A stretch of DNA of 62,556 nt. Origin: Mesostigma viride (Eukaryota > Streptophyta > Mesostigmatophyceae > Mesostigmatales > Mesostigmataceae). Below are positions 42,322 through 56,000 of this stretch, one piece after another. How positions within the stretch are numbered: position 1 is the stretch's first letter; the number at the start of each line of letters is the position of its first letter. The position numbers and the translations under genes are program-made. Where the stretch lies: positions 42,501 to 105,056 of the forward strand of contig RPFO01000808.1 of the NCBI GenBank assembly GCA_009746045.1, written 5' to 3'. The notes below the pieces were generated by a model that was given only the letters and a program-made list of their open reading frames with translations, made no database searches and was not told the origin of the DNA.

Positions 42322-42960
42322 CTAATCTCGTCCGAAATGCGAGGCATACCCTGATACAAAGACTCTACTACATAATGACCTATGTGTGGAAAACCCTACA
42401 TTCAGGACCGGTCGGAGCATTCTATAATAAATCGTGCCGTCCAGCCGGGCGGCCAGCGTGTCCGGCGTGCGCGTCCATGCCTCAGTACGTGCCATACGTG
42501 AGCACCGCGTGAGAACCAGGACCTTGAAGAGCATCCGCTTGCGGTGCTCGCCCAGGGCCTTCGAGTGCCAGTAGGTTTTGAGCGAACGATGCCTAGCCCG
42601 GGCCAGGCCGATGCGGATGTCCGCATCGTCGGCGGTGTTGGGGAGCATGCTCCCCAGCTGAGTTTGAAGCGATCACGGAACGGGACCTCCGTCCCGTCTA
42701 GCAGCCGTGGCAGCGGCGGGCGACTGGTAGCCCCAATTAATCACCATCGCCTCAGTTTTGACGCTAATCTCTGCAACCCCACCGCCCGCGCCTCCAAGAC
42801 CAGACAGTCCAGCCAGGTCTGAATGTGCTCGGGGCACGTACTCGATGAGGGTGGGCCCATGCCGATGCAGGTCATCAGTCATGTCGTGCTCGCAGTCGGG
42901 AAGCCAACTGACGCTATTGGCGAGAAGCCGGTCCACCGTAGTAGCAGAAAGGTACCTTTT
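42322..42960 (-). pseudogene. LINE reverse-transcriptase fragment, copy 1
   Basis: Read on minus: LLANSVSWLPDC, then VKTEAMVINW, then IGLARARHRSLKTYWHS and KRMLFKVLVLTR. These match the part of non-LTR RTs after the YADD box, where a KTExM motif and the thumb region follow. Stops and frame changes break it. Confidence 0.55.
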
Positions 42961-45060
42961 GGCGAATTAATTAATTTTTTGCCCATAATGTATCGGATTC
43001 CGACCAATTTCGACCCCTATCTTCCATTTTGGACCATGGTTCGGCTTTTTCATGGCAAATCCTGACTGCCCTCACCGAGATCTATATCAGTTGTGCTACT
43101 TATACTTGAGATCAGAACCCCCTATAACTCGTACTTCCATCCCATGTTCCTCTCCCACTGAGGACTTATGCTATCGTGACGCAGTCACGTGTCTACTGTG
43201 TTAAGGGGACGTGCGCCGGCCGAATTTTTTTGGCGCCAAAAATTCGCGGGTACCGCCGTCCAGTGAACTGAAAGTGGGTGCACAGTGCGCGCACCCCTTG
43301 CGGAAGTGGCGATGGTGACTGCGTTTAGGCGAAACTAGCAATGTAGGGCTAGAGAAATGCAAAAAAAATGCTCGAATGTTGAAGACGATGATTTAATGAT
43401 GTTGGGTTGTGGCGGCAAGTAGCTGGTTTACAATATCGCTGCATTCTTTTACTGCCATCGGTTAATTAACCCTTAGTCGGGAAACCACCCGACCTGTCGG
43501 GTGGTTTGACAAACGGTCAAATTTCGCGCCGCGCCGTGAGCGCCGCGCCACTTGTGACGGAGGACAGTTGTCCGGTGGGTCCGGGGACACTTAGGGACGA
43601 GGGTGATGCATAGGTTTGGGGGTAATATTCGCCATAGCCTGGTAATTACAACGTGCATTGAGCAGGTATCACGTGACTTTGGCGGGAAATTTTCACTCGC
43701 GCGCGCGCGTAACTAGATATGGCTGCCAGCATGCCGTTCTCACGGAAATTTTGCGTGTCGAGGCTAGAAACGGTTCAGAATTTTGCTCAGAATGACTTTG
43801 CGTGATTTTCGTAGGTCAGGCATGGCCAAACTTGTAGGATTGGGAAAATTCAGGTAGGAAAATACTGCCTTCTGGGTCGTCAGTGCCAGATGAGTAATCG
43901 CTTATCATATTTCCATTTTATCCTCGTGGCCGGGCAGTCTGCGCCAGCCCAAGCATCCAGATTTGGTACCGGATGTCCGCTGATGCGTTTGCTGGGAATG
44001 CGGACGCGTTGATATATAATAGGTAATATTTGAGCGGAGCATCAACCTTGTAATCATAAAGGATGCATGCATGATGCGGCTATGGCAACCTATGCCTGTA
44101 AAGCAATGGTATGTGTGAGATATGAGGGTCCCGGCCAGTGGAATCCGGGCAGGACGTGAACGAGCCAGGTATGGCAACGTGTTTGCGTGTCCTTTGCAGC
44201 GGAATACGTCTCCCATGCATTATATTTGACGAGCTTTTTAGCGCACCTTTCAGCAAGCCTCCATGCCTGCTGTAAAGAGGGGTATTAGCCCTGAAAGTGA
44301 CCAGTTTATGGCATTTCTTTGGAGCATATCATTTCGTTAATGCAGGTAGGCAACATGTTTGTATTCCAGCACCTTTGGCAATCTTTTATAGCTTGCTATA
44401 ATGCATTCTTGTATTGCATGTCTTAGATGGCTGTTTACGCGCGCGTAACCCACACACATATATGAGCACCTTATATAGGTCTAATGGGTTATCCGGGTGG
44501 TCTGACCCAAGGAAAGCACCATTGGACTATCCAACTAAGTTGTCCAATGTTGTTGTTGAGGTTCCATACCCTCCCTGGGAAGTTAGGTGGGGGTTCACTT
44601 TTCCTTGGGGAAAAAAGATCGTCTTTTGTCCAAGTTTGACTGGAGCTATCATCCAAATGCTTCGATAAACCCGTGGTATTATTGCATATTCTGAAAGCCC
44701 TCGAAGTGTAGATACTCCTAGCATCTTGGTTGGGGGCATTTGGAGTTGTGGCCTGTGAGTTATGATTTTTCTCATTTTCAGGGTTCTGAAAGTGCCAAAA
44801 ATGGTCCTCCCGACTTAATTACCTCGTACTTGCCATACTCGACTTTGGCTCGTACTTGGCGTAAGAGAATGACGTAAGAGCCATTTTTGCCAGACTCTTG
44901 TAACAAGACTATCACTTGGTCGGAAAACGACTTTCAACTACCTGAGGGCAGATTTGGAATTCCCTTTGAGAGATCTATCGATTGCACTATATAAATAGTG
45001 TTCCTGTGCACCCCTGAGTTCCTAGTGTTATATAGTCATATTTAATTTTGGCCGGGGTCG
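42961..45060. other. Intergenic sequence with hairpins
   Basis: TTGGCGCCAA lies near 43230. A hairpin with 11-bp arms and a 2-nt loop (AACCACCCGAC, CT, GTCGGGTGGTT) lies at 43485-43508, just after TTAACCCTTAG. No gene or paired transposon end was found. Confidence 0.5.
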
Positions 45061-45960
45061 ATCTACGAGGCCCAGTTAATTCCTTGCGTGGACCGGTTTC
45101 TTGCCAATAGCGTCAACTGGAGTCCGCATGCCAAGAAGCAGCTTGAAGCGGCCTGAAGCAGGGACGTTTACCTTGGTGTCGTCTAAGAGGCGGAGCTCAG
45201 GTGGGAGGCCGGCCAGGCCAAGGGCCATGGCCTCCGTTTTGGGGCTGTCAGACTTCTAGACCGACAGCACGCGGGCCTCGAGCGCCAGGCAGTCCAGCCA
45301 GAGTTGGGCAGACTCCGGCTTCTCAATAAGCGTGTGATGTCGTACGTCGGCACTAGATGAGGTCAGCAGTTAAAGTCTGCTGGTTCGTCGCCTCCCCCTC
45401 CCCAAGCTCATTCGTAATCTGACACTATTCCAGGTTCGCGGCCAGCATGCCTAGCAAAGCAGGCACATGCCTGGCGCGTAACATAATCCACTACAATAAT
45501 GAACAGGTACGTACGGTGACAGGACGCAGCCCTGCCTGACGCCGGTCTGCAGTGGACATGGCGAGGTAATGCCGTGTTGAGTGCGCACCGAGGTGGTCGA
45601 ACGCTCATACAGCGTGCGGATGACAGCAATCAGGGGGGTGGGTATGCGAGCGCAACTGCGCAAGCAAGGACAGCCCATAGATCGGCCCATGCAGCGCCGG
45701 ACAGAATAAAAAGCCTTGATGAAGTCAACGAAGATCACTGGATGGCGGGAAACTCACCAGGCTGCAGGAGCGCGATTCCTCGAAGAGGAGCCGTGCGACG
45801 AAGATGTGGGCATGACTAGGCCGTTGCCCCCAGACCGGAAGCCCATTTGGGTCTCTCCAAGGTGACGGTCCAGAGCAGAGCGAAGGCAGTTGAGGATCAT
45901 GTGCTTGTGCAATTGTGCATAAACAGTTAATGGAGCGCGGTGCTCTGGATGCACGTGCAC
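45061..45960 (-). pseudogene. LINE reverse-transcriptase fragment, copy 2
   Basis: On minus from 45960: MILNCLRSALDRHLGETQMG, then FVDFIKAFYSV (RT motif A) and GVRQGCVLSPY (motif B) in 45738-45451, then SPKTEAMALGLAG near 45220. Motif C is not intact. The stretch at 45085-45125 reads DRFLANSVNW only on plus, so that piece is inverted relative to copy 1 and to the rest of this fragment. Confidence 0.6.
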
Positions 45961-46195
45961 ACCCCTCGGTAGTTCGCAGGTTTGTCAGGAGAACCTTTGT
46001 TTTTGTTAATTAACTGTCAGCATAATAGTACGGTAGCTGTGCTGCATGCTACTCAGGAATCGGCAGCGGGTTGGCAAGCCAGCAGGATGTGGTTGCAGAC
46101 GTCAAGCAGGAACCCGGCCCGTGAGCGCCGTCAGTTTAATCCGAGGCGCGGCCGCCCGGGGGACTCAGCTGGTCTGGTCCTACGGCGGCGTAGCT

Positions 46196-47965
46196 ACTAG
46201 TGTCCAAAAACCAAATGTCCTCATTTGAGGACATAGTCCTCGTTTGAGACGGGGGGGGTCAGGGGCGCGGTTTTGGCGCCAAATTTGGTCCTAGGGTCAC
46301 TTGGTGGGTTTTGGCGCGAAACTGGGATAGGTACTGAGCGCGCCAAGCCCCTGGGGTCGACAGGGGTCGACCGTACCTGGAAAATATGAGGCGACGAAAA
46401 GTACCTACAATAGCAAGAACATCGCAATGCAATCGAGTGTTTTGTCGAGTGGCGGCTATGGGGTCGTGCCAGTTCCGAGGCTTGCCTGAATGTTATAGGG
46501 CATTATTTTGCCCCGGACGAAGACAGCATTTTAGATCGTCATCTAGTGATTTCGAAGATGCTATTCTTCACGTGCAGGTGCTTTGTATATGTCGAAAATT
46601 TTGTTCATGAACGGATTTTGGCATTGTTGAAGAAAATCTGAGAGCTACGTAGATCGCATGATAGGTCAGTTCGCAGTTCGGTTTTACAATTTCTTTTTCC
46701 GCCCAGGCGCTGCGGATATCGCGAGTATGGGTTATGGTACGCTTCTGGGCTTATGGGCGACATGGGGAGAAGAGGGACCTGGGCAGTTGCATGCGTCAAA
46801 GAGTCTCTATTTTTTCGTCGTGATGTCGCAGTCGCGCCTGGCGAAAACCAGGGCGAGCGCGAGCCATATTTTTCTTTTGCCGCAAGGCTTGGTGCTTCCC
46901 ACGCGTCACCGTCCTTTAATATATATTTCTTGAGCTGGCCCGCGCAGCTGGCGGCCTGGGCGCACGTAAAGAACAAGGATCCGACTGTCATTCTCAACCG
47001 CATCGTTCTAAGTAAGCGTGTTAAGCGGATTGTAACCTATAACTCCCGCAGACGTGATAATTCCGGTTGCTTTCAATGCCCAACTTCGTGGTTTTGATTA
47101 CGTTTATGTCCGGGGATAACGGAAGTTTGCTGGGCGGTACTTTCTTTTCCCGTTGCGTCACTGAAAAGGTAAACGGCCTTGCGTTATCAAAACAGCAGCA
47201 AGTAGAAGTCGCTGTGCTTAATTGCGATGTGCTAGTTTGATTCAACACATATACTGCCTTGTTGCTGAGAAGTTTTTCAAGGCTTGCTGGTATGTTGCCC
47301 ATATGTTTCTAATGCTTCAACTCATGTCCAAGTGATCAAGACTGGCTCAGAAACTTGAGCTTGTCATGTTTACATTGTGCTTGTGTTACAACTTGTGCCT
47401 CTTTGCAGTATATGTTTCATATATAACGTAAGGGTTCAACATGATGGTTTAGCACCGTGGTGGCAGCCGAGCCTCTACTAACGATCATGGACCTAACCTT
47501 GGCAAGTATTTGCATCATATTTCACTCTTTGGACTGAGCTAGCTTTACACCTGCTGTTTGGCCTGCACCATGGTCCCTGGCTGCCAGTTACATTTTGTGC
47601 CCCCCCCTGGCAGGCTGCAGGGTCTAGGACTGCGAGGGTGTAACATAGACATGTTGTGGGCACCCTGGGTGCATTTTCAGGACCAGCCATGACCTGGCCA
47701 TGCCTTCTTTCTTGGCATATTGTTGACTTGAGTGCTATTTGGTCACTCGCGTAGCGACCCCCCTGCATTCATAAATCGTAAACAATTATACAATGAGCAT
47801 ATTTCATGGATGTTAAGCATTGCAACTCTTGAACATATCATAAATGAACATGGTTCCATGCCGTACCCATGGATGTGTTGACATGTGTTAGCTATTACAA
47901 ATGGTATCCATGCTAGAAAATGTCCTCATTTGAGGACATTTTCTTGGTGATTAGACACTAGTTGA
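46196..47965. mobile_element. Candidate TIR element with palindromic subterminal sites
   Basis: The ends read ACTAGTGTCCAAAAACC at 46197 and, on minus, ACTAGTGTCTAATCACC at 47961, with CTAG possibly the target. Inside each end sits a palindrome: ATGTCCTCA TT TGAGGACAT (46215-46234), and at 47916-47943 the same core extended to 13-bp arms. The 1.7-kb interior has no recognisable transposase, only broken ORFs. Confidence 0.5.
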
Positions 47966-48630
47966 GTGGAGTTGACTTCGGCGACAGTGCGCAGCTCGGC
48001 AGTCTCGGTGAACGGCGGTAGCTCGTCCGGGGGTCGGCGCCAGGGGCTCCGGTGTCTGAGGGCCGGGTACGTGTAGTCCTGCGCAGCGGCAGGTGGTGTG
48101 GGCGGCGCAGGGACGCCCGCCGTCGGCGCCGGGTGCATGGGCCGCCGGCCCAGTGCCCGGCCGCCAGTGGGCCGAGCGGCGGGGGCGGCGGGGGGGGCGC
48201 CGAGCAGCCGGGACAGTCTGGGAGGAGTACCACCGATCGAAGTCCCGAGCCGAGACCATGCAGTGTTGTTGCGGCGGGCCGGACAGTGTCCGGGGCGCCG
48301 GTCTTGCACCGCCTGCTAGCTGGCTGCAGTCTGGCCGGTGTGGCGGCGCAGGCGGATCCAGGCGTACTTGCCGTGTTTCATCCTCGACTGGTGGGCGAAG
48401 TATTCGCGGACATGGAGGTCCTTCTGCTCCTTCGATTGCCACAGGCATACATAGCACAGGGTGCACATGATCGGACCCGTCGAAACGATCCACCGCATCA
48501 AACGACGCCGGCCCTTGAGTCCCAACAGAGGGAGAAATTCGGCATTCAGCGCTTCGGCAAGGGAGCAGACCGTCTCGCCGGGTTTCATAATAACGTAGTT
48601 CCAGAGGATGAGGCGGGTGCTGCGCTTCAC
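47926..48630 (-). pseudogene. Unknown GC-rich coding remnant
   Basis: On minus, 48630-48316 opens MKRSTRLILWNYVIMKPGE and contains CTLCYVCLWQSKEQKDLHVR followed by HQSRMKHGKYAW, a Cys/His spacing that could be a zinc site. The reading continues after a frame change into a Pro/Arg-rich part down to 47926. I do not recognise the family. It overlaps the right end of the TIR element by about 40 bp. Confidence 0.3.
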
Positions 48631-48699
48631 CCAGTCGGAATGTTCACGTTCTTCAACTTCTTATTATTGCCATGCGCGCGCTGGAGGTGTTCCTAATTG

Positions 48700-49402
48700 A
48701 TGGCGGCGATCGTAGTGGTGGTGAGCAGGCCTTTCAGCCGATCATTGGTGGTGCCCAGGTAATTCCAGGGGGGTGAGAGCATTGCCGGCTGCCAGCCAGC
48801 AGCAGGTCAGTCAGTGACTCTGGCTTAATTTCAGCAATGACAGTCCTTGCCTTCATTGAATGGCGGTCCATTCCACAGTTCTTTATCTAATCAATCAGTT
48901 AAAATTTTCATTTATTGAAGGGTTAATAATGGATGACCAGAGGGAGCTCAGTCGCAGTAGAGCTCGGCCAATGATTAAAGGTGCGCTTGCAAGCCATGGT
49001 ATTGGACGCCCAGGACGTGGCAGAGCATTTTAACGTGACAGTGCCGTCAAGTCAGCGCTGTCAAGTCAGTGCCGTCCGAAGACAGTGAGTGCCGCTCAGC
49101 GCCCTATAGGGCGCTACCTAGGCCGGTACACCGTGGAAGACCAATTGACAATCTGGTCCTACATGGGCGTTGGCCCGGGCCCCAGCCGCGGTCTCAGACC
49201 CAATGGCCAGGCAACCGTTGTAATGGCCTGACTTTATTCTGTCCAGGGCCCAGGCTTGAACATTCCTAGTCGGTTTTGTTTGGTGCCCCGCTGACTGCCC
49301 AGGTCTTTCCTACTGCGTGCACCTGTAATTGATGGACTCAATTGGATGCATCATCATGCATCTGCACAGGCCGGTTGGTCGATCGATGTTATTTGTTTTG
49401 TG
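48700..49402. other. Intergenic sequence, nothing recognised
   Basis: Only a small palindrome, AGCGCCCTATAGGGCGCT near 49097, stands out. Confidence 0.5.
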
Positions 49403-49590
49403 CACGTGCACATGCACATGCACATGCACATGCACATGCACATGCACATGCACATGCACATTGCACATGCACATGCACATGCACATGCACATGCACATGC
49501 ACATGCACATGCACCTGCACATTGCATATGCACATGCACCTGCACATTGCATATGCACATGCACATGCACATGCACTTTCACATGCATGC
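49403..49590. repeat. (CATGCA)n hexanucleotide tract
   Basis: About 30 copies of CACATG/CATGCA with a few CACATTG breaks. The unit is nearly self-complementary, so ORFs are open on both strands here; they are artefacts. Confidence 0.95.
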
Positions 49591-50204
49591 ACATGCAACC
49601 AGCAACAGTTTTAGCCTACTGCTGGTAATGGGTTGCTGGCCCCCGAATCTGCAGACATGTCTGGTCACATTGTCACGTCCGTGAACATTTACGTCCGTGC
49701 ACTCGAGAAACGGCTGTTCACCGAATCATTTACGTCCGGTTCAGTTCCGTTGGTTTGGTTCCACGGTAGTAGCCGTTTGGCTTGGATTTGTTCAAGTCTG
49801 GGTACCGGCCGGTGTGAAGCGCCGCGCCGGATGCTAGTACCCAACTCTATGACGCTTGTGGCTGAATATTTACTTTTGTAGTATGTTCAGTCTATGTACC
49901 GTCGGTAGTTATCGGACGGCACAGTCATTATGTTATGATGACAGAGCGTCGCGCGTAAATTATCATTATTGTATTGCTGCCGTGCAGACTGATTTGATTG
50001 ATGCGCACACGCGTGGCTCATAGCATGAGCGCGCCAAAGCCTGAAATGTGTTGTGACAAGCAGGCAGGATTGGCAGCACATAGGATTTGCTGTATTGCTG
50101 GGAAATGCGCACATAGTTTGGCGCGCACGTAGCCAGGTTTGACAGTTAGTGCTATGGCGCGGGATTTGCTTGCGTCAGCAGCACTTTTGGAAATAGCTAA
50201 AGGG

Positions 50205-50460
50205 AACGAACCTCGGCCATGGAGGTCGTTGTTCGCTCGTTTCTCTCCCTCACAACTGGTTTGTTGTCTTCATGGGGATGAAATAGTTCGAGCATGCAGC
50301 CCTTTAGCAGCCCCCGTGAGTGGTTGCATGCAGTCCATTGCCACAAGAATGGATTGTCGGAAATGACAATCATGTGTTTTGTTAAGAATGTGGGTAACAT
50401 TGGTTGGGAACGATCAACAGCAGGGAAGGGGACATCCCCGTAATGCCCTCGGCCTGTCAT
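50205..50460 (-). repeat. Dispersed repeat, copy 2 (related to 11655-11945)
   Basis: On minus this reads TGCAACCACTCACGGGGGCT, CATGAAGACAACAAACCAGT, GTGAGGGAGAGAAACGAGCG and ends at an ATG in good context (CCTCCATGG). It is the counterpart of the segment inside the LTR, without visible LTR ends of its own. The flanks 49591-50204 and 50461-50970 hold no recognised feature. Confidence 0.6.
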
Positions 50461-50972
50461 CGGTGGCCCAGGCGAGCCAGTAGCTAGCTCGAACAGCGGA
50501 TTGGAATTCCTGAGTACAGCTGCACTTATAATTGCAACATTACAACTCGACAGTCTTTGTAATTCGTCATTGCTCTTAATGGAATGGAAAGGTCTTTTGC
50601 TTGCTTTGATGATAAAGCATTATCTCAATATGAAATCGGCTGGCGGGATTGTCTGTCATGAAGGTGGCGGTGCCGTGATTAATTAAGGACCGCACCTATC
50701 ATTTTCACCTTTTTAAAACGAGCGGAACAATATTGTGGACCACACACATGAGTGCTCTATTGCTGTGGACATGTCTTCCAAGTGATAGTCCAGGACATAA
50801 TGGCACGCAAAAGCGACAACATGCACACGTGCCACATAGTGATGTTAAGCTATTACTTCAGTCAATGGCTTTCACCAATGATGCATGTACATATGTGCGG
50901 GATGTCATGCATGAGACACGCACGCAGGCATGTGCAGGCTGAGGCACACTGCACAGGCGCACCGCACAGCCG

Positions 50973-51454
<482 letters not shown>

Positions 51455-53091
51455 GTGACGCAAGCAAGCATCCCAGGTCGATACAAAACACGATTGACAT
51501 GCACATCAGGGGTTGACGGTGTTTGTGTCTGAACAATACTGCCATTCCTGTGCAAGCCGGTGAAAAATTTGCTCCGAGTTTGGAGTTTAATTGGAGTTGG
51601 AGTTGGAAAGAGGCAAGGTGTTAGTCAAGAGGCATGGTGTAGAAGCGGTATCAAGAGGCGGTATACCTCGAGCGATATCTGGGATTGGAATGGTATAGCA
51701 ATTGTGAGTACTGTACTAGTAGGACGGTGCTGGACCGAATTCCCGGTCAGGGAAGCGGACTTTACATATCACGTAGCAAGGAAAAGGGTGCAGACCTGTA
51801 CGTGACGCGGCGCATGGAAAAGGGCTCGGATACGCGAGGCGGCGCGATGTCGTATAATGCTAGTAAGAAAGGAACTGAGGCGATATGGCGCCACGTGTCG
51901 CTCGTGACATTGTTTGCACCGTTGGATCGATCTGCATCGATCTACGGCGTAACTTCGCTGGTTGTTTCGAAACCCGGTCGATGAGATTTGACGGAGCTAG
52001 AAGTCGAGTATTCAAGTGATCCTTTTTCAATAAGTCGGTGCGGACTAGAAGAAGCTAACTTCGACCGCGTGCTAACTAATCGGAATTGAATTGAACTCTG
52101 AACTCCGCGAGTGTGGTAGCCGGTGAAAAAATGCAGTGATTTGATGGTTAACGTGTTTGTTGTTCAATAGGACAGCTAGTTCCATGCAAATCAAGCGCTT
52201 CTAAACACAATGTGAGGTGCCCAACAAGTGCCGGCCGGATGCAGCATCCTCATACGTTTTTTCTTTTCGGGTACATACATAACATTGGTTGGACGAAAAT
52301 CGCAAGTCAAACATCGCAAAATGGGTTTGTGCGCACATGCTATGTTAGGCGCTCATGCCTTGATGCTGACACACCAATGCCGGAATGGCAACGAAATTCC
52401 CCCCCGAGCAAAGAAGTGTGCTGATTGTCTCATCGACTTAATATTCTGAAACGTCCCCGGGCTGTTGTTTGACAAGGTTGCAGAAGGTATCAGAAGTAAG
52501 CCATCACAGTTGGCCATCACAGACTTGGCCATCACAAACAGTTAGCCTTTCCATAACTTGCCAAAGGTATCAGTGGCCATCACAGACTTGGCCATCACAT
52601 ACGGTTCGCCTTTACATAGAGTCGGCCTTGGCACTGACTTGGCCCCCCCAGGTAACCATCATCATTGAATGCCCATGCTGATGAATACTGTATTGAAAAT
52701 ACAAATGGGTCAGATACCACGCCACACATGCTGGCAAACGCGCCCTACCTGACAAACGCCAAGCCCCCCCTACCCTTGCAGGTTGGCGGTCGATTGCACT
52801 AGTAAGGATGCATGCCCCCCAAGGTAGGTGGTCTGTTGCACTAGTAAGAATGCATGACCAAACAAGGGCAGATGCGTCAGGCGCCAAATGAGTCCTGACG
52901 CAACGTTCCATGGGTCAGGCACGATCCATTAAATCAGAGCCGTCGCATCTGGTGATGCGCTGACCTCCACGCCATGCAGAACCTAATCCTTATTAAACCA
53001 TGCGCACACCTGCAGGCCGTGCCACATCACTTCCACATCAAATCACGCACTGAACCGCAGGCCGTGCCAGATCTCTGCCTCATTGAGCTTG
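51455..53091. other. Intergenic sequence 3' of the MaoC-like gene
   Basis: Short direct repeats of GGCCATCACAGACTTG lie at 52512-52600. A minus-strand TGTAA (TTACA on plus at about 52612-52617) lies about 475 bp past the stop and may be the poly(A) signal. No other gene is visible. Confidence 0.45.
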
Positions 53092-56000
53092 CTAACCTGT
53101 TGCGGCCAGAACGCCCCCCCCCCCCCCCCCCCCCTCGGCCTCCACCTCCCACGCCTTGGCTTTCAGCCACGCCGGCTCCGCCTCGACTGGCGCACCACCA
53201 CTGCTGCCTTTACTGCTCGACCGCCGCTTGCTCCTCGGCCGCCCGTCGCTCATGACCGACCCGGCGCGCCGGCTCGAGCTCGACACGCCGCTGCGGGCGC
53301 TGCGCTCGCTGTACATGGACATGGCGGGCGAGGCGGGGATCGAGAGCACCTCGCTCGGGTCACCAGGGGCCGAGTGCTGGTCCAGGGACCTCCTGGGACC
53401 CGGAAGCAGCCCGCTCTTCCGTCGGCCGGAGCTCACGCGGCGAACGTGGCCCATCCCAGAGCCTTCCCCGGCAACCTCGCTCCGTGCGGAGTAGGTGGGG
53501 GAGGTCAGGGGGGGGGGGACCTTGAGATCCGGGGCGGAGCGCTGCCGATGGAGTGCGTCAGCACCCGGCCCCATCCTGGCCAAGCTTCCCTCCAACGCGC
53601 CACCTTGCAGGGCTGCATCGCCCATCGGGGGAACATCGCCGCCCGCACTCAGGTCGCCGGCGCCAGGGACGGCAGCGTCTTGGGCGGAGGCCGCCTGCCA
53701 GGGACCCGCGGGCCCGGGGAGCGCAAAGGGGGGCATCGTGCTGCTTGTGGGTGAGAGGGGGCCGTGATGGGGGGAGAGCCGGTTGCCCAGGGGGAAGAGC
53801 GGGTCATGGGGGCTCGGTGGTTGGTTGTGGGGGGATAACGGACCGCCATGTGGGGATGCCACTTGTGCTCGCGGCGACACAGGGCCATACACGGTAGGGC
53901 CAAACGCCGGCGGGACAGGCCCATGGGGCGACGCCACCTGGCAAAGCGGGGACGCGGGGCCAAACGCCGGCGAGAAGGCCCTCAACGGCGAGTCCAGCTG
54001 CCACTCGGCGACCGCGGTAGGGATGGGCGCCTGGCGCCAGGGCGACCCAGGGCCCCTGCACGCGGCGTACGCGGATCGATTCGTGACCAGGCTGAGTGGC
54101 GGCCGGGGGGGGGGGCGATGCGCCACCTCCCACAGGGTCGGCCCCAGCGCGGCAAACCCGCCCCGCGTGATCGCCCCGCCGTGCGCCAGCCAGGGGGTCT
54201 CCTCGTCACCCTGCCAGGGGGCCGGCCTTGCCTGCGCGGTGGGGGTCTCGCCGCCCCCACCGCTGGGGCCGGCGTACGCGGTCGCCCCCACCGACAGGTT
54301 GGAGCTGCGTCGTCGGCGTCGGGTCTTGCCCGTGGAGGAGAGGTCCCCCATTCGACCGGACGCCATCTCGCCCATTCGACCGGGTGGCCCGCCGTGCGAC
54401 GCGGACGCATGGTCGGTGGACCCGTCCGCCCAACTTGGGTTACTGTACTCGACCGCCGCGCCATTATAGCCACCATACTGACTGTTTGTATGATCAGGAT
54501 TGTTGCTATAGGGATCAGGGGTATCGGCAGCCGCCGACGGGCATGCGCCCGGTGCACCCCCTAACCTCGCCGCCGTCTTCACCGCCAGAAGGTCGAGCGC
54601 TTCCCGGGACGTGCACACGAGGAGACGGCCCATGACCGCCGCTGGCGCGACACCCTGGCCGGTCCCTGGGCCACGGCTGGCCTCCGACCCGCCCACCGTC
54701 GACCCCGCAACGCTCGCCAGCGCTGCCGCCAAACCCAGCCCCTCCGTGGGATCAGACCCATCGGCTCCAGGGTCCCTGGCCGCCCCCCAAGAGGAGGGGT
54801 GACCGCCGGTTCTGCTCTTCCCGCTGGTTCCTTCACCGCCCTCCCCCCCCTGGCCCCCCGATGCGGCCACGAGGCTACCGCCCCAAGTGCCGCCTCGGCC
54901 GGGAGGCGCTGGGGCTGCGTGCAGCGCAAATGCGAAATAGGACCCCCAGCGCTCCACCCTGGCCCCCCTGGACGTCCGCACCTGGAACATGCGGGGCAGG
55001 GGGTCGCGGTGGAGGAACTCCACCTCCATGACCAGACCGTGGCCGTGGGCCGGGTCAGCCCCAAACGCGTCCCCGCCCGGCCCCCGCTGGCCCCCCCGCG
55101 CGGCCCCTAGCGGAGAGCTGTACCCTGGCCCCTGCGACGTGGCCTGCAGCGCCGCTGCCGCGCGGGTCATCTTGCCTGCCAGGGTGGCCGCGATGCCACC
55201 CAGGATCAGCAGGTTGTCGAGGCGCGAAGGCAGCCATGGCTCTAGCACCAGCTCAAGACACCAGCGGGCCAGGGATAGAGGGGGGGATAGCTCCCCCTCC
55301 CCCTCCCCTTTGTCCCCCGCGGACAGCTCACCCCCATGCGCATCGGTCGAGCCCCCACCGCCACCATTTGCAGCACGTGCTGGTCCCCGGGGAGGGCCGG
55401 TGTGGTGCGCGCCCGCTGACGTCAGCAGCTCGAGTGCCCCCGCGGACGCCAGAACCATCGTCGCCTCGTCCGAGAACTGCGACAGCGCGTCCTCCAGGGA
55501 CCCATCCAGGGACACGCGCAGCCGGCTCTGTGATCGTGTGTGATGTTGGGGGAGTGGGGGAAGGCACGGGACCAACGGGCATGAGCGACGGCATCGTGGG
55601 CAAGTATGCATGAGCGGGGATGGCCGAGGGATTGACGAAAGTGGGAGTGTGGGGTTCCCCAGCGCCAGCCTTTAGTACGTCGAAGGAACGGAAGTGGACG
55701 CGGGCGTTGTTGGCCATCTACTGGCATTGGTATCGCCTGGCCGATTCCATGACAACCGGGAATCATACGACTACGTACATTGGTGGCACTTGCCTAATAT
55801 AGCCCTGGTCTAGTCGCCTAACCTATGCATTACTTGAGTTTCTATAAAAAGGAAGAAACTACTCCCTAGCCCGCTCCATGTAGTACTGATACATCTAGTG
55901 CGTGGCAACATGCGATGCCGACACACAGCCAGCATGTGGCCTCCACTGCTACACCACACATGACGCATGCACAGGACCAGTACTGGCACATAGACACACA

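Noticed and set aside
43468-43510. Second piggyBac end (TTAACCCTTAG with a hairpin)
   Set aside because: No inverted partner with a TTAA flank was found in the window.
45451-45738. A functional reverse transcriptase gene
   Set aside because: Motif C is missing and stops or frame changes lie on both sides; only a LINE remnant can be supported.
52608-52620. Firm poly(A) site for the MaoC-like gene
   Set aside because: The minus-strand TGTAA is 475 bp from the stop and could be chance, so it is only mentioned in the intergenic entry.
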